This document shows positions 8,289 through 15,947 of a stretch of 40,811 nucleotides of DNA, piece after piece. Each line of letters opens with the position of its first letter. Positions within the stretch are counted from its first letter, which is position 1. The translations under genes and the position numbers were made by a program. Source of the stretch: an uncultured Myxococcales bacterium (lineage in GTDB: Bacteria; Myxococcota_A; Polyangia; Polyangiales; Polyangiaceae); assembly GCA_937902985.1 (NCBI GenBank), contig CALFNG010000383.1, forward strand, positions 1 to 40,811, written 5' to 3'. Below the pieces are notes generated by a model. That model searched no databases and was not told the DNA's origin. It worked only from the letters and a program-made list of their open reading frames with translations.

Positions 8289-8801
8289 GTGCGTTACTAC
8301 GTCTCTCTCGATCCCGACCCGCAAGCGAAACCAACCGTCGTCGAACTCGTGGAGCTGCCAAATGGCGAGCTCCAGGCCCGGGTCGACGAGCGCCCCGTCG
8401 AACTAGACGTCGCCTACCTCGGCACGCAAATCAGCGTCCGGGTCGATGGACGGATGGTCGACCTGACGACCGAAGGCTCGCCGCCCGAAGTCGGCGCAGT
8501 GGCCAGCGGTCACCGCTCGTACATCCGCGTCGAGAGCGAGCGCTTGCGCGCGGCCGAACAAGCAAAGAAGTCGTCGGGGGGCGGCGGAGACCGCGTCGTC
8601 AAGAGCCCGATGCCGGGACGCGTGGTGAAGGTCCTCGTGTCGAAGGGCGACATCGTCGCCGTAGGGCAGGGGCTCCTCGTGCTCGAAGCCATGAAGATGG
8701 AGAACGAGGTGAAGGCCAAGGTCGGTGGAACCGTCGCCGCCGTTCACGTCGCCGCCGGGGCTGCCGTCGAGGGGAATGCCAAGCTGGTGACCCTGGAGTG
8801 A
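8289..8801 (+). CDS. Biotin carboxyl carrier protein-like (biotinyl-domain protein)
   Basis: 170 residues starting at GTG 8289. The C-terminal 80 residues form a biotinyl/lipoyl domain: SPMPGRVVKVLVSKGD, then EAMKMENE with the modified Lys in AMKM, then the AAGAAVEGNAKLVTLE end. The N-terminal half is a beta-rich domain as in carrier subunits of acyl-CoA carboxylases, joined by a Lys/Gly linker (KKSSGGGGD). It should accept biotin from BirA and carry carboxyl groups for a biotin carboxylase and a carboxyltransferase, but neither partner gene is in the window. It could serve acetyl-, propionyl- or methylcrotonyl-CoA carboxylase, or a decarboxylase. Confidence 0.88.
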   Translation: MRYYVSLDPDPQAKPTVVELVELPNGELQARVDERPVELDVAYLGTQISVRVDGRMVDLTTEGSPPEVGAVASGHRSYIRVESERLRAAEQAKKSSGGGGDRVVKSPMPGRVVKVLVSKGDIVAVGQGLLVLEAMKMENEVKAKVGGTVAAVHVAAGAAVEGNAKLVTLE

Positions 8802-8898
8802 CGCGCGCCATGGCCGACGCATCGCCGATCGCATCGCCGGTCGCAGACCACCGGCGCGAACGCCCCGCGCAACCGTGAGACGCGAGCGGTAGCGAACG

Positions 8899-9906
8899 AT
8901 GACTGCCCTGCCTCGCATACCGCTCGTGCATGGGCCGACCCCCATCGTGAAGCGCTACGGGCTCGATGAGCTCACCGGCGTCAATCTGTGGATCAAGCGC
9001 GACGACGTGACCGGCGGCGCCGAGTCGGCCAACAAGGTCCGCATGCTCGAGTGGCTGCTCGGCGACGCGATCGGGCGCCGGGCCGACACCATCCTCACGT
9101 GCGGCGGTCTGCAATCGAACCACGCCCGGGCGACGGCGCTCGTCTGCGCCTCGCTCGGATTGGCGTGCGTGCTCTTTCTTCGCGTCGACGACCCGTTGCG
9201 ATCGCCGCTGCCGCTCGAGGGGAACGTCCTCCTCGATCGCATGGCCGGCGCGGAGATCCGGCTCATCCCGCACGCCGAGTACGCGCAGCGGGGGGCGATC
9301 ATGGAAAGCGCGTCGCTCGAGTTCCGCGACCGAGGGCGGCGGCCGTACGTGGTGCCGGAGGGAGGCTCGAACGGCCTCGGCTCACTGGGCTACGTCGAGT
9401 ACATGCGCGAGACCGCGGCGCAGATGCATCAGGGGCTGGCCGGTGGCGACGCCCCGTTCGACGTTATAGTCCACGCCTGCAGGTCGGGGGGCACTGCGGC
9501 GGGTATCGCACTCGGAGCCGCACGGTTCAATGTGGCGAAGAGCGTACGTGCGATGGCCGTTTGCAACGACGCGGCGTACTTTCAAGAGGTGATCGCGCGC
9601 GTCGTGAACGAGACCCGCTCTTGGGACGCGTCGCTCCGGGAGGCCGCGCCCCTCGTCGTCGACGATGTGTCGAAGGGCCTGGCGTACGCGGTGAGCTCTC
9701 CGGAGCAGCGCGAGACGATCGTCCGCGTCGCGCGCACCAGCGGCCTCGTCCTCGATCCGGTCTATTGTGGGAAGGCGATGCACGACCTGCAGGCGGCGGT
9801 CGAACGCCGCGACATCGCGGCCGGAGCCCGCGTGCTCTTCGTTCACACGGGCGGTCTCCCGGGGCTGCTCGCGCAGGGTGACGCCTTCGGGGCGGAGCTC
9901 GCGTGA
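8899..9906 (+). CDS. D-cysteine desulfhydrase / ACC deaminase-family PLP enzyme
   Basis: 335 residues, fold type II PLP enzyme. The PLP lysine lies in SANKVRMLE; QSNHARATA binds the substrate carboxylate; PEGGSNGLGSLGY binds the cofactor; the C-terminal LDPVYCGKAM and HTGGLPGLLAQ are typical of DcyD and ACC deaminase. These enzymes break D-cysteine to pyruvate, H2S and ammonia, or 1-aminocyclopropane-1-carboxylate to 2-oxobutyrate and ammonia. General similarity favours D-cysteine desulfhydrase, but the sequence alone does not settle the substrate. Cys in DPVYCGKAM replaces the more frequent Thr or Ser. The next gene overlaps its stop codon (GTGA). Confidence 0.87.
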   Translation: MTALPRIPLVHGPTPIVKRYGLDELTGVNLWIKRDDVTGGAESANKVRMLEWLLGDAIGRRADTILTCGGLQSNHARATALVCASLGLACVLFLRVDDPLRSPLPLEGNVLLDRMAGAEIRLIPHAEYAQRGAIMESASLEFRDRGRRPYVVPEGGSNGLGSLGYVEYMRETAAQMHQGLAGGDAPFDVIVHACRSGGTAAGIALGAARFNVAKSVRAMAVCNDAAYFQEVIARVVNETRSWDASLREAAPLVVDDVSKGLAYAVSSPEQRETIVRVARTSGLVLDPVYCGKAMHDLQAAVERRDIAAGARVLFVHTGGLPGLLAQGDAFGAELA

Positions 9907-10691
9907 AAGTGGGGGCCTCCGCGCTCCCTGCTGCCGAGCCCGACGCGCCGGCCACGGTGGCCGACACCGCCAAGGTCGTCCTCTGGGGTCTCGTCTTCTG
10001 GGGCGGCGAGCAGCTCGCCGCGGCCGTGTTCGAGCGAAATGCCACAGCCATGGCGGCCGCCCAGGCGGCGGTGGCCGAGTGGGGGGCGGGCCGTATGGGG
10101 ATCGCGTGGAGCGATCGGCGTGGCCCGCCGCCCACGTGGGCCGCGATCGGCCATCGAGCCGCGATCGGCGCGGGCCTAGGGTTCGGGAGCGCCGCCGCTG
10201 TCGTGGGCGTCGCGCTGGCCACTCGCGCGGCGGTCGTCGTGCCCGGTGAGCCGTCGCTCGGCGTTCTGATCGTCGGCCTGTTCGTCGCGGCGCTAGGCGC
10301 CGTGCGCGACGAGCTCTTGCTGCGCGGCGTCGTCATTCGCGCCACGCGCCTCCTCCCGTTCGGCGCGACCCTCGTCGCGTGCGGCCTTGCGGCAGCGGCC
10401 GCGCGGTTCGGAGCCGAGGGAAGGGTCAACTTCATGACGGCCCTCGAGGCGCTGCGCGGCGTCGCCCTCGGCGCGATCTGGCTCCGCGATCGCGGCGCGT
10501 GGATGGCATGCGCCGCGAACACGGCCTGGACGTGGACGACGGGACCGGTCACGGGCGGCGGCTTGCTCGACGTTCGCTTCGCCGAGGCTGCCGGGACGGG
10601 CCCCGCGGGGTTCGTCGTTCTCGCGATCGCAGCGGCGGCGTCGTCGGTCTGGGCGATGCGGGTCCGCTCGCCCTCGAGGCCTGCGCGATGA
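9903..10691 (+). CDS. CPBP-like membrane protein with incomplete protease motifs
   Basis: 262 residues with about six hydrophobic segments. The segment GAVRDELLLRGVVIRAT resembles motif 1 (EExxxR) of CPBP/Abi intramembrane glutamic proteases, and FMTALEALRGVALGAIWLRD followed by WMACAANTAW resembles the later motifs. However, motif 1 reads RDELLLR with one Glu rather than a pair, and the His expected in the last motif (HxxxN) is Ala (AAANTAW context). It is therefore probably a non-catalytic family member, or a related membrane protein of unknown role. GTG 9903 overlaps the upstream stop, and its own stop overlaps the next ATG (ATGA at 10688), so three genes are likely co-translated. Confidence 0.65.
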   Translation: MKVGASALPAAEPDAPATVADTAKVVLWGLVFWGGEQLAAAVFERNATAMAAAQAAVAEWGAGRMGIAWSDRRGPPPTWAAIGHRAAIGAGLGFGSAAAVVGVALATRAAVVVPGEPSLGVLIVGLFVAALGAVRDELLLRGVVIRATRLLPFGATLVACGLAAAAARFGAEGRVNFMTALEALRGVALGAIWLRDRGAWMACAANTAWTWTTGPVTGGGLLDVRFAEAAGTGPAGFVVLAIAAAASSVWAMRVRSPSRPAR

Positions 10692-12187
10692 CGCCGCGCG
10701 ATTCGGCAGACTCGACTCGCGACGTGGTGCAGGAAGACTTTCTCTTTCACCTCTATCGCGGGAGCGAGCTCCTTCAGGACAACCGCATCCTCGAGGCCAA
10801 GGAGGCGCTCGAGCAAGCGCTGACGATGCAGCCGCTCGACGCGAAGGGTCAGGACTTGCTCGGCACCGTCTACTTCCGACTCGGCCTCTACCCGCCCGCC
10901 ATCAGGATCTACGAGGCCCTCGCCGCGCAGTTTCCGATCGACGTCGCCGTGAAGATCAACCTGGCGCTCTGTTACATCAAGACCGGCCAGCCCGAGCCAG
11001 CGCGGCGCGCACTCCGCAGCGTCGTCGAGATCAATCCGGAGCATAAGCGCGCCTGGGCGTATCTCGGTCTGGCCCTCCAGAAACTCGGCGAGTTCGAGCA
11101 GGCGCAGGTCGCATTCGAGAAGGGCGATCGACCCACGATGGCCCGCAAAGTGACCGAGTTCCGCCGATCGCTGATGCCGCCAGCGCCCGACTCGCAGCCC
11201 CCGGAGATCGCACAGGGCGTTCGCGACATGGCCCAGGCCGCGTTCTCCGAGCTCGACGCTGGCGAGCTTCGGTTCGCGCTCGCCGAGGCCGCGCCGCCCG
11301 AGGCCGGATCCTGGCACACGCTGGAGCTCGGCGGCTCGTCGAGGCGACTTCGGAGTCCGCCGCCAAGGAGCCCGTTCTCGAAGACGCTGCCACCGCCCTG
11401 GATGGGTGGCGAGGCGCCGCCCGATCTCCCCTCGATGCCGCCACAATCCATCCCCGTGTCCGTGCCGCCGCTTCCGCGCGCGAGCGCGCCGGCGGGCGCG
11501 AAGCCACCTCCGGCCCGGCCGGTGGACCCGCCTTCGGAGCGCGGTCTCCTCGACGCACCGTCGCTCCTTGCGGCTGGCGCCGAGCCGCTCCTGGCCCGAC
11601 GCGCCTCGGGGGTGGTGGTCGTTCAGACCGGCCGGCAAGCGGAGCGCGCGTTCGCGGGACGACTCGACGCCTTCCGCGTCGTCGCGGGCCACGTCGTCAC
11701 GCGCGTGCTCCACCGGCGGACCCGCGACGCCGAGAGCAGCGAAGTCCTGGGGGGGATCGGCAGCCCCCTCGTACGGGTCGCGGGCGAGGCGCAGCTGGTC
11801 CTCGGGCCCCGGCCGGGACACGCCCTCACGTTGATGGACGTCGGGGGCGACATCGTGTTCGTGCGGGAAGAGTTCCTTGTCGGGTTCGAACTGTCCTTGC
11901 AATACGAGAACGGACGCGTCGAGCTGGGGGCCGCGGCGGGCGAGAGCGTTCCTATCGTGCAGCTGCGCGGAGCGGGCACGTTCGTCCTCGAGGTGTCGGG
12001 CGACCTGGCGCGACTCGCGCTCCTCCCGGCGACGTCGGGGACTCCCTTGCTCATCAATCGAGACTGGGTCGTCGCCTGGTTCGGGCGGCTCGTGCCGCGA
12101 GTGCTCCCTTCGACCGAGTCGCCCGGCGGGCACCGCGGGCTCATCGGGTTCTCGGGAGACGGCAGCGTCCTCGTCAACGTGGTATGA
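10688..12187 (+). CDS. TPR protein fused to AIM24-like domain
   Basis: 499 residues. Residues about 15-160 contain three to four TPR units (SELLQDNRILEAKEALEQAL; LLGTVYFRLGLYPPAIRIYE; INLALCYIKTGQPEPARRAL; AYLGLALQKLGEFEQAQVAF). A Pro/Ala/Ser-rich linker of about 140 residues follows. The C-terminal third is beta-rich, with VREEFLVGFELSL, QLRGAGTFVLEV and a final LIGFSGDGSVLVNVV that fit the AIM24/TerD-like jelly-roll family. TPRs mediate protein contact; AIM24-family function in bacteria is unknown. Start ATG 10688 overlaps the upstream stop; the frame is open further upstream only as a shadow of the previous gene. Confidence 0.8.
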   Translation: MTPRDSADSTRDVVQEDFLFHLYRGSELLQDNRILEAKEALEQALTMQPLDAKGQDLLGTVYFRLGLYPPAIRIYEALAAQFPIDVAVKINLALCYIKTGQPEPARRALRSVVEINPEHKRAWAYLGLALQKLGEFEQAQVAFEKGDRPTMARKVTEFRRSLMPPAPDSQPPEIAQGVRDMAQAAFSELDAGELRFALAEAAPPEAGSWHTLELGGSSRRLRSPPPRSPFSKTLPPPWMGGEAPPDLPSMPPQSIPVSVPPLPRASAPAGAKPPPARPVDPPSERGLLDAPSLLAAGAEPLLARRASGVVVVQTGRQAERAFAGRLDAFRVVAGHVVTRVLHRRTRDAESSEVLGGIGSPLVRVAGEAQLVLGPRPGHALTLMDVGGDIVFVREEFLVGFELSLQYENGRVELGAAAGESVPIVQLRGAGTFVLEVSGDLARLALLPATSGTPLLINRDWVVAWFGRLVPRVLPSTESPGGHRGLIGFSGDGSVLVNVV

Positions 12188-12233
12188 GGCGCTTGCCAGC
12201 GCCCGGACGGCCGTGGCAAGCCGAGAGGGCGCG

Positions 12234-12923
12234 ATGAGCAAACCGCTGGCCCCATCTGCCGCGTCGGCCCTGCTGCCTCCGTCCGAGGCCAAGCAGCGCC
12301 GCCGTACCCTCGCGGAAGATGCGCTCAATCTCCCGAACCTTCTCACGCTCGCCCGCGTCGTCGCGATCCCGTTCCTGGTGTGGCTGCTCGACACCCCGAG
12401 CCCGGTGCGCGATTTTTGGGCGTGCATCGTGTTCACGGCGGCCGCGATCACCGACATGCTCGACGGGTACCTCGCGCGCAAGATGGGCGTCGTTAGCGTG
12501 CTCGGGAAGTTCCTCGACCCGCTCGCCGACAAACTCATCGTCATGGCGGCGCTGGTCTGGATGGTCCCGATGGGCCGCATCCCGGCGTGGGTCGTCGTGC
12601 TTCTTCTGGCGCGCGAGCTGAGCGTCACAGGCCTTCGGAGCGTGGCCGCCAGCGAAGGCGTCGTCATCAGCGCCGGGCAAGAAGGAAAAACGAAAACCGC
12701 TCTGCAGATGATCGGGATCGTGGCGCTCGTGCTCGGCTATCCCTACCACCTGTCGTATCTGGGCATCGATCTCGGCGTCGTCGACATGGTGCACGTCGGC
12801 CAGATGCTCATTTATCTTTCGCTCCTCTTCTCCTTCGCGAGCGCCGCCCAGTACGTGCGTCTTTTCAGCGCCGCCGTCGAAGCCAAGGAGCAGAAGCGAG
12901 CGGGCGGTGACGCCGCCGCCTGA
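12234..12923 (+). CDS. pgsA: CDP-diacylglycerol-glycerol-3-phosphate 3-phosphatidyltransferase
   Basis: Makes phosphatidylglycerophosphate from CDP-diacylglycerol and glycerol 3-phosphate at the inner membrane, the committed step to phosphatidylglycerol and cardiolipin. 229 residues with several membrane helices. The CDP-alcohol phosphotransferase signature D-x2-DG-x2-AR-x8-G-x3-D-x3-D is complete (DMLDGYLARK, then GKFLDPLADK). LNLPNLLTLARV at about residue 30 is the usual PgsA N-terminal motif. A 30-residue hydrophilic N-terminal extension precedes it. ATG 12234 is 47 bases after the TPR gene. The upstream in-frame extension is a shadow of that gene. Confidence 0.95.
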   Translation: MSKPLAPSAASALLPPSEAKQRRRTLAEDALNLPNLLTLARVVAIPFLVWLLDTPSPVRDFWACIVFTAAAITDMLDGYLARKMGVVSVLGKFLDPLADKLIVMAALVWMVPMGRIPAWVVVLLLARELSVTGLRSVAASEGVVISAGQEGKTKTALQMIGIVALVLGYPYHLSYLGIDLGVVDMVHVGQMLIYLSLLFSFASAAQYVRLFSAAVEAKEQKRAGGDAAA

Positions 12924-12981
12924 AGCGGCGCGCTCGGGGCTGGCATTTCGCTTCGTTTTCTGGGAAGTTCCGCGCCGCCCG

Positions 12982-13470
12982 ATGCGCCATCCCGCTTTTT
13001 TCTCGTTCACCTCGTTCACCTCGTTCACCTCGTTCGCCGGCGTTGCGGCCTTGCTCGCCGCGATCGCATGCTCCAACCAGGGGGAGGGCGAGTTCTGCGA
13101 CATCAACGCCGGGGTCCCCGGCGGCGATTGCCAAGACGGGTTCCAGTGCGTCGCCGCTCCTGGTCTGGAGACCACGTCCGGCGGCAGTCGAGACCGCTGC
13201 TGTCCGGTCGCGGGCGGGGTGCCCACGACGACCGTCTGCATGGCCAACGCCGTCCAGTTCGACGGCAGCACCGAAGTGATCGACGCCTCGTCGCCCGACG
13301 CGGCCCCCGCAACCGAGGCCGGGAGCTCTCTCGAAGCCTCCGCCGATGCGACGACCCAGGCGGACGTCGTCACAAACGACGGTACGGTCGGCGATGGCGC
13401 GCTCGACGGCGCGACGCCCGCCGCGGAGGCGGGAGCGTCGCGTGACGCTTCCGACGCGGCCCACGAATAG
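12982..13470 (+). CDS. Putative secreted lipoprotein, Asp/Ala/Thr-rich tail
   Basis: About 162 residues from ATG 12982. A signal peptide with hydrophobic core AGVAALLAAIA ends in a lipobox Cys (AAIAC). It is followed by a short cysteine-containing module (CDINAGVPGGDC, CVAAPG, CCPVAGG, VCMANA; seven cysteines after the lipid Cys), then a low-complexity acidic/alanine tail. It is expected to be lipid-anchored, with disulfides formed outside the cytoplasm. A 9-bp tandem repeat encodes part of the signal peptide (SFT repeated). The frame is open to 12907, overlapping pgsA, but the signal peptide supports the internal start. No function recognised. Confidence 0.72.
   Translation: MRHPAFFSFTSFTSFTSFAGVAALLAAIACSNQGEGEFCDINAGVPGGDCQDGFQCVAAPGLETTSGGSRDRCCPVAGGVPTTTVCMANAVQFDGSTEVIDASSPDAAPATEAGSSLEASADATTQADVVTNDGTVGDGALDGATPAAEAGASRDASDAAHE
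13002..13037 (+). repeat. 9-bp tandem repeat inside signal-peptide coding sequence
   Basis: Three perfect copies of CTCGTTCAC (13002-13028) and a fourth with one change (CTCGTTCGC, 13029-13037). It encodes Ser-Phe-Thr units in the signal peptide. Because the unit is three codons, copy-number slippage would change signal-peptide length without shifting the frame. Confidence 0.9.
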
Positions 13471-13488
13471 GCATAGACTGGCGCGGCA

Positions 13489-13758
13489 ATGCCTCCGTCG
13501 ACGCTCGTGCACGGCGCCCAGCAGGCGCTGCTCCTCGTGGTCGCCGTGTCTCTCCCCGTTCTCGCCGTGGCGGCTGTCGTGGGCTTCGTCGTGGCGGCTT
13601 TCCAGGCCGCGTCGCAGATCCAGGATCCCACGATCGCGCATTTGCCTCGTCTCCTCGCCGTGGCCGCCGCGCTCGCGGTTCTCGGTCCGTGGATGGGGCA
13701 CGAGGTGGCGGCCTTCGCAGCGAACATGTTCGCGAATGCGTCCGGAGGTCGCCCGTGA
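13489..13758 (+). CDS. FliQ/SctS-family export-apparatus protein, isolated
   Basis: 89 residues with two hydrophobic helices (ALLLVVAVSLPVLAVAAVVG and LLAVAAALAVLGPWMG) joined by VAAFQAASQIQDPTIAHLP. That linker is the hallmark of the FliQ/SctS family (typical form QAATQIQE.TL.F.PK). In type III secretion systems and flagella this protein forms part of the inner-membrane export gate with SctR and SctT. No other secretion gene lies in the window. It is 18 bases after the lipoprotein gene, and its stop overlaps the start of the TetR regulator (GTGA at 13755-13758). It is probably an SctS of a dispersed type III-like system, or a repurposed small membrane protein. Confidence 0.82.
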   Translation: MPPSTLVHGAQQALLLVVAVSLPVLAVAAVVGFVVAAFQAASQIQDPTIAHLPRLLAVAAALAVLGPWMGHEVAAFAANMFANASGGRP

Positions 13759-14429
13759 GGGAGTCGCCGGCGCGTGCCCTCCGCGCGGCCTCCAGGCCGC
13801 GCCGCTCCGCCGCACGTAGCCCTCGAAACTCCGTGGGGCGCGCCGGAGGCAAGCGCGAGCGAATTCTCGAAGCCGCCGTACGGGTCTTCGCGCGCAAGGG
13901 GTTCCACGCGACCCGCGTGAGCGAGGTGGCGAAGGCAGCCGGAGTCGCAGACGGGGCCATCTACCTGTACTTCGAGTCGAAGGATCGCCTCCTCATCTCG
14001 CTGTTCGAGCATCGCGTCGAGCGGCTGCTGACGTACCTCGAAACCGAGTTGCCCCGGGCGCAGAGCGCGTCGCACGGCCTGCAGCGAATCATCGAGCTAC
14101 AGCTCGGCCTCCTCGAAGGAGAGCGCGATCTCGCCGAAGTCGTGACGATCATCTTCCGTCAATCGACGAAGCTGATGAAGGAGTACGCCGCGCCGAAGTT
14201 CAACGCGTACCTCGACGTCATCGCCGGGGTCATCGCCGAGGGCCAGGGGGCGGGCGAGCTTCGCGACGACGTGTCGCCCCACCTTGCCGCGCGGGCGGTC
14301 TTCCGGGCGCTCGACGCGATCACGATGACGTGGGCGTTCCGCAAAGCCGAGCACGGCGGGCTCCTTCGAGCCTCGGGTCAACTGGTCGAGATCGTCCTCC
14401 GGGGGCTCACACCGCCGGTCTCGCGATGA
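13755..14429 (+). CDS. TetR/AcrR-family transcriptional regulator
   Basis: 224 residues from GTG 13755. After a basic N-terminal tail comes a typical TetR DNA-binding domain: RERILEAAVRVFARKGFHATRVSEVAKAAGV, then the recognition helix region ADGAIYLYFESKDRLL. The C-terminal helical ligand/dimer domain resembles regulators linked to lipid or fatty-acid metabolism (EVVTIIFRQSTKLM), but the ligand is unknown. Both ends overlap neighbours: GTGA with the SctS gene and ATGA with epmA. It is therefore embedded in an operon and may regulate that operon; no operator was identified. Confidence 0.9.
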   Translation: MRESPARALRAASRPRRSAARSPRNSVGRAGGKRERILEAAVRVFARKGFHATRVSEVAKAAGVADGAIYLYFESKDRLLISLFEHRVERLLTYLETELPRAQSASHGLQRIIELQLGLLEGERDLAEVVTIIFRQSTKLMKEYAAPKFNAYLDVIAGVIAEGQGAGELRDDVSPHLAARAVFRALDAITMTWAFRKAEHGGLLRASGQLVEIVLRGLTPPVSR

Positions 14430-15340
14430 AGCGCCTGCGCGAGCGCGCGCGCGTCTGCGCCGACGTGCGCCGATTCTTCGACGCGCGCGGCTTCCTCGAG
14501 GTGCAGACGCCCCTCATGGTGCCGTCGCCGGGACTCGACGTTCACCTCGATGCGTTCGAGATCGCAGGCGGGGAAGGGGGCTCGCCTCGCTGGCTCAGCA
14601 CGTCGCCCGAATACCAGATGAAGCGACTCCTCGCCGGTGGGCTGAAGCGCATCTACCAGATCGCTCCTTGCTTTCGCCGGGGCGAGCGAGGCGCGCGCCA
14701 CAACCCGGAGTTCACGATGGTCGAGTGGTACCGCGGCGGCTCGACCGTCGCCGACGTGATGCGCGATACCGAGCAGCTCGTGGCGTCGGTGACGGGCGGC
14801 GACGTTCGCCTCGGCGACCGCACCCTCAGGTTGACGCCGCCGTTCGACCGCATCTCGGTCTGCGATGCGTTCGAACGGTTCGCGGGCTGGTCGCCCGACG
14901 AGACGCTCGCGGCGGCGGAGAACGATGAAGACCGTTACTTCCGCGCTCTCGTCGACCGCGTCGAGCCGGCGCTGGCCCTGGCCGATGGCGGCTGTTTCCT
15001 CGTCGACTTTCCCGCGACCCAGGCGTCGCTCGCGCGGACCAAGCCCGGCGACGCGCGTCTGGCCGAGCGGTTCGAGCTCTACGTCGCGGGGGTCGAGTTA
15101 TGCAACGGCTTCGGCGAGCTCGTGGACCCGATCGAGCAGCGCCAGCGGCTCGTTCGCGATCAAGCGACGCGCCGGGCGAAGGGGCTGCCGGTCTATCCGG
15201 TCGACGAGCGATTCGTCGAGGCGCTCACGAGCGTCCCGCCGAGTGGAGGAAACGCCCTCGGTCTGGATCGGCTGGTCGCGCTCGCGTGCGGCACGACGGA
15301 GATCGCCGAAGTGCTCGCGTTCACGGCTGACGAGGTCTGA
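14426..15340 (+). CDS. epmA: Elongation factor P lysine-lysyltransferase EpmA (GenX/PoxA)
   Basis: 304 residues, a class II lysyl-tRNA-synthetase catalytic core without the anticodon-binding domain, the size expected for EpmA. It joins (beta)-lysine to a conserved Lys of elongation factor P, which relieves ribosome stalling at polyproline. Landmarks: motif 1 region FFDARGFLEVQTPLMVPSPG, motif 2 FRRGERGARHNPEFTMVEWY, ELCNGFGEL, and motif 3 GGNALGLDRLVAL. Start ATG 14426 overlaps the tetR stop. Its 3' end overlaps the convergent MoaB-like gene by 20 bases. Neither efp nor epmB is in the window. Confidence 0.93.
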   Translation: MKRLRERARVCADVRRFFDARGFLEVQTPLMVPSPGLDVHLDAFEIAGGEGGSPRWLSTSPEYQMKRLLAGGLKRIYQIAPCFRRGERGARHNPEFTMVEWYRGGSTVADVMRDTEQLVASVTGGDVRLGDRTLRLTPPFDRISVCDAFERFAGWSPDETLAAAENDEDRYFRALVDRVEPALALADGGCFLVDFPATQASLARTKPGDARLAERFELYVAGVELCNGFGELVDPIEQRQRLVRDQATRRAKGLPVYPVDERFVEALTSVPPSGGNALGLDRLVALACGTTEIAEVLAFTADEV

Positions 15341-15911
15341 GCGACGGGCGCATCGAGTTCGTTCCGGATCGGCCGACGTGGGTTCGCATGCGCCCCGTGG
15401 CGAGCTCGATGGCGTCGGGGAGCGCGGGGATCACGAGGACTTCGATCGCCCGCCGGACGTGCGTCGCCTGGCCGGAGAGCGCGAAGACGACGCACTGACT
15501 GTATACCCCCGCGGTGGCGCGGGCCAGGAGCGACGCGGCCCCGCCGGCGAACTCGTCGCGAAGGAGGCGCCGATAGTCTTCGCCGAACCCTTCGATCCTG
15601 CGCTCGACGAAGCCGTCGATCGCTTCGCACGTGTTGTCGAACGGCCCGAACCCGGTTCCGCCGACAATGATCATCGCGTCGGCCTCATTGGATGTGGCGA
15701 CGCTGGAGACGAGCTGGCGAATGTACTGGAGTTCCGACTTGACGATCACCGAGCGAACCATCGAGAAGACGGCGCGGACGTCGTCGGTGACGCTCTTTGC
15801 GAGGTCTTCGAGGGTGCGACTCTTGTAGGCCGTGACCGCAGCGACGAGGACGCGCGGAAGATCGCGCGAGCTCGGTGGCGGCGCGGTCGTCGGTCGCTCT
15901 CCCTCGGTCAT
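15321..15911 (-). CDS. MoaB/Mog-like molybdenum cofactor protein
   Basis: 196 residues. The core has the family signatures: DAMIIVGGTGFGPFDNTCEAI (canonical GGTG followed by P-x-D-x-T-x-EA), FGEDYRRLLRDEF, then GAASLLARATAGV and VFALSGQATHVRRAIEVLVIPALPDAI. MoaB/Mog adenylylates molybdopterin before molybdenum insertion. Several usually invariant positions differ (Phe-Asn around FDNT; Ser in VFALSGQ where Pro is typical), so activity is not certain. N-terminal and C-terminal tails of about 20 residues are extra. Convergent with epmA with overlapping 3' ends; the MutS-like gene lies upstream on the same strand. Confidence 0.8.
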   Translation of the reverse strand: MTEGERPTTAPPPSSRDLPRVLVAAVTAYKSRTLEDLAKSVTDDVRAVFSMVRSVIVKSELQYIRQLVSSVATSNEADAMIIVGGTGFGPFDNTCEAIDGFVERRIEGFGEDYRRLLRDEFAGGAASLLARATAGVYSQCVVFALSGQATHVRRAIEVLVIPALPDAIELATGRMRTHVGRSGTNSMRPSLRPRQP

Positions 15912-15947
15912 ATCAAAAGAGTCTAAAGGTCCCTCCGGCGAAGTCCA

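Noticed and set aside
9527-12667. Very long minus-strand open frame (over 1000 codons)
   Set aside because: It is antisense to the PLP enzyme, CPBP-like, TPR-AIM24 and pgsA genes, all recognisable on the plus strand. Its translation is Arg/Pro/Ala-rich without motifs, typical of frames left open by high GC.
13489-13758. A type III secretion locus
   Set aside because: Only one small SctS/FliQ-like gene is present; no ATPase, SctV, SctU or needle genes in 40 kb.
12174-14075. Minus-strand open frame (633 codons)
   Set aside because: Runs opposite to pgsA, the lipoprotein, SctS and TetR; composition is a shadow of these genes.
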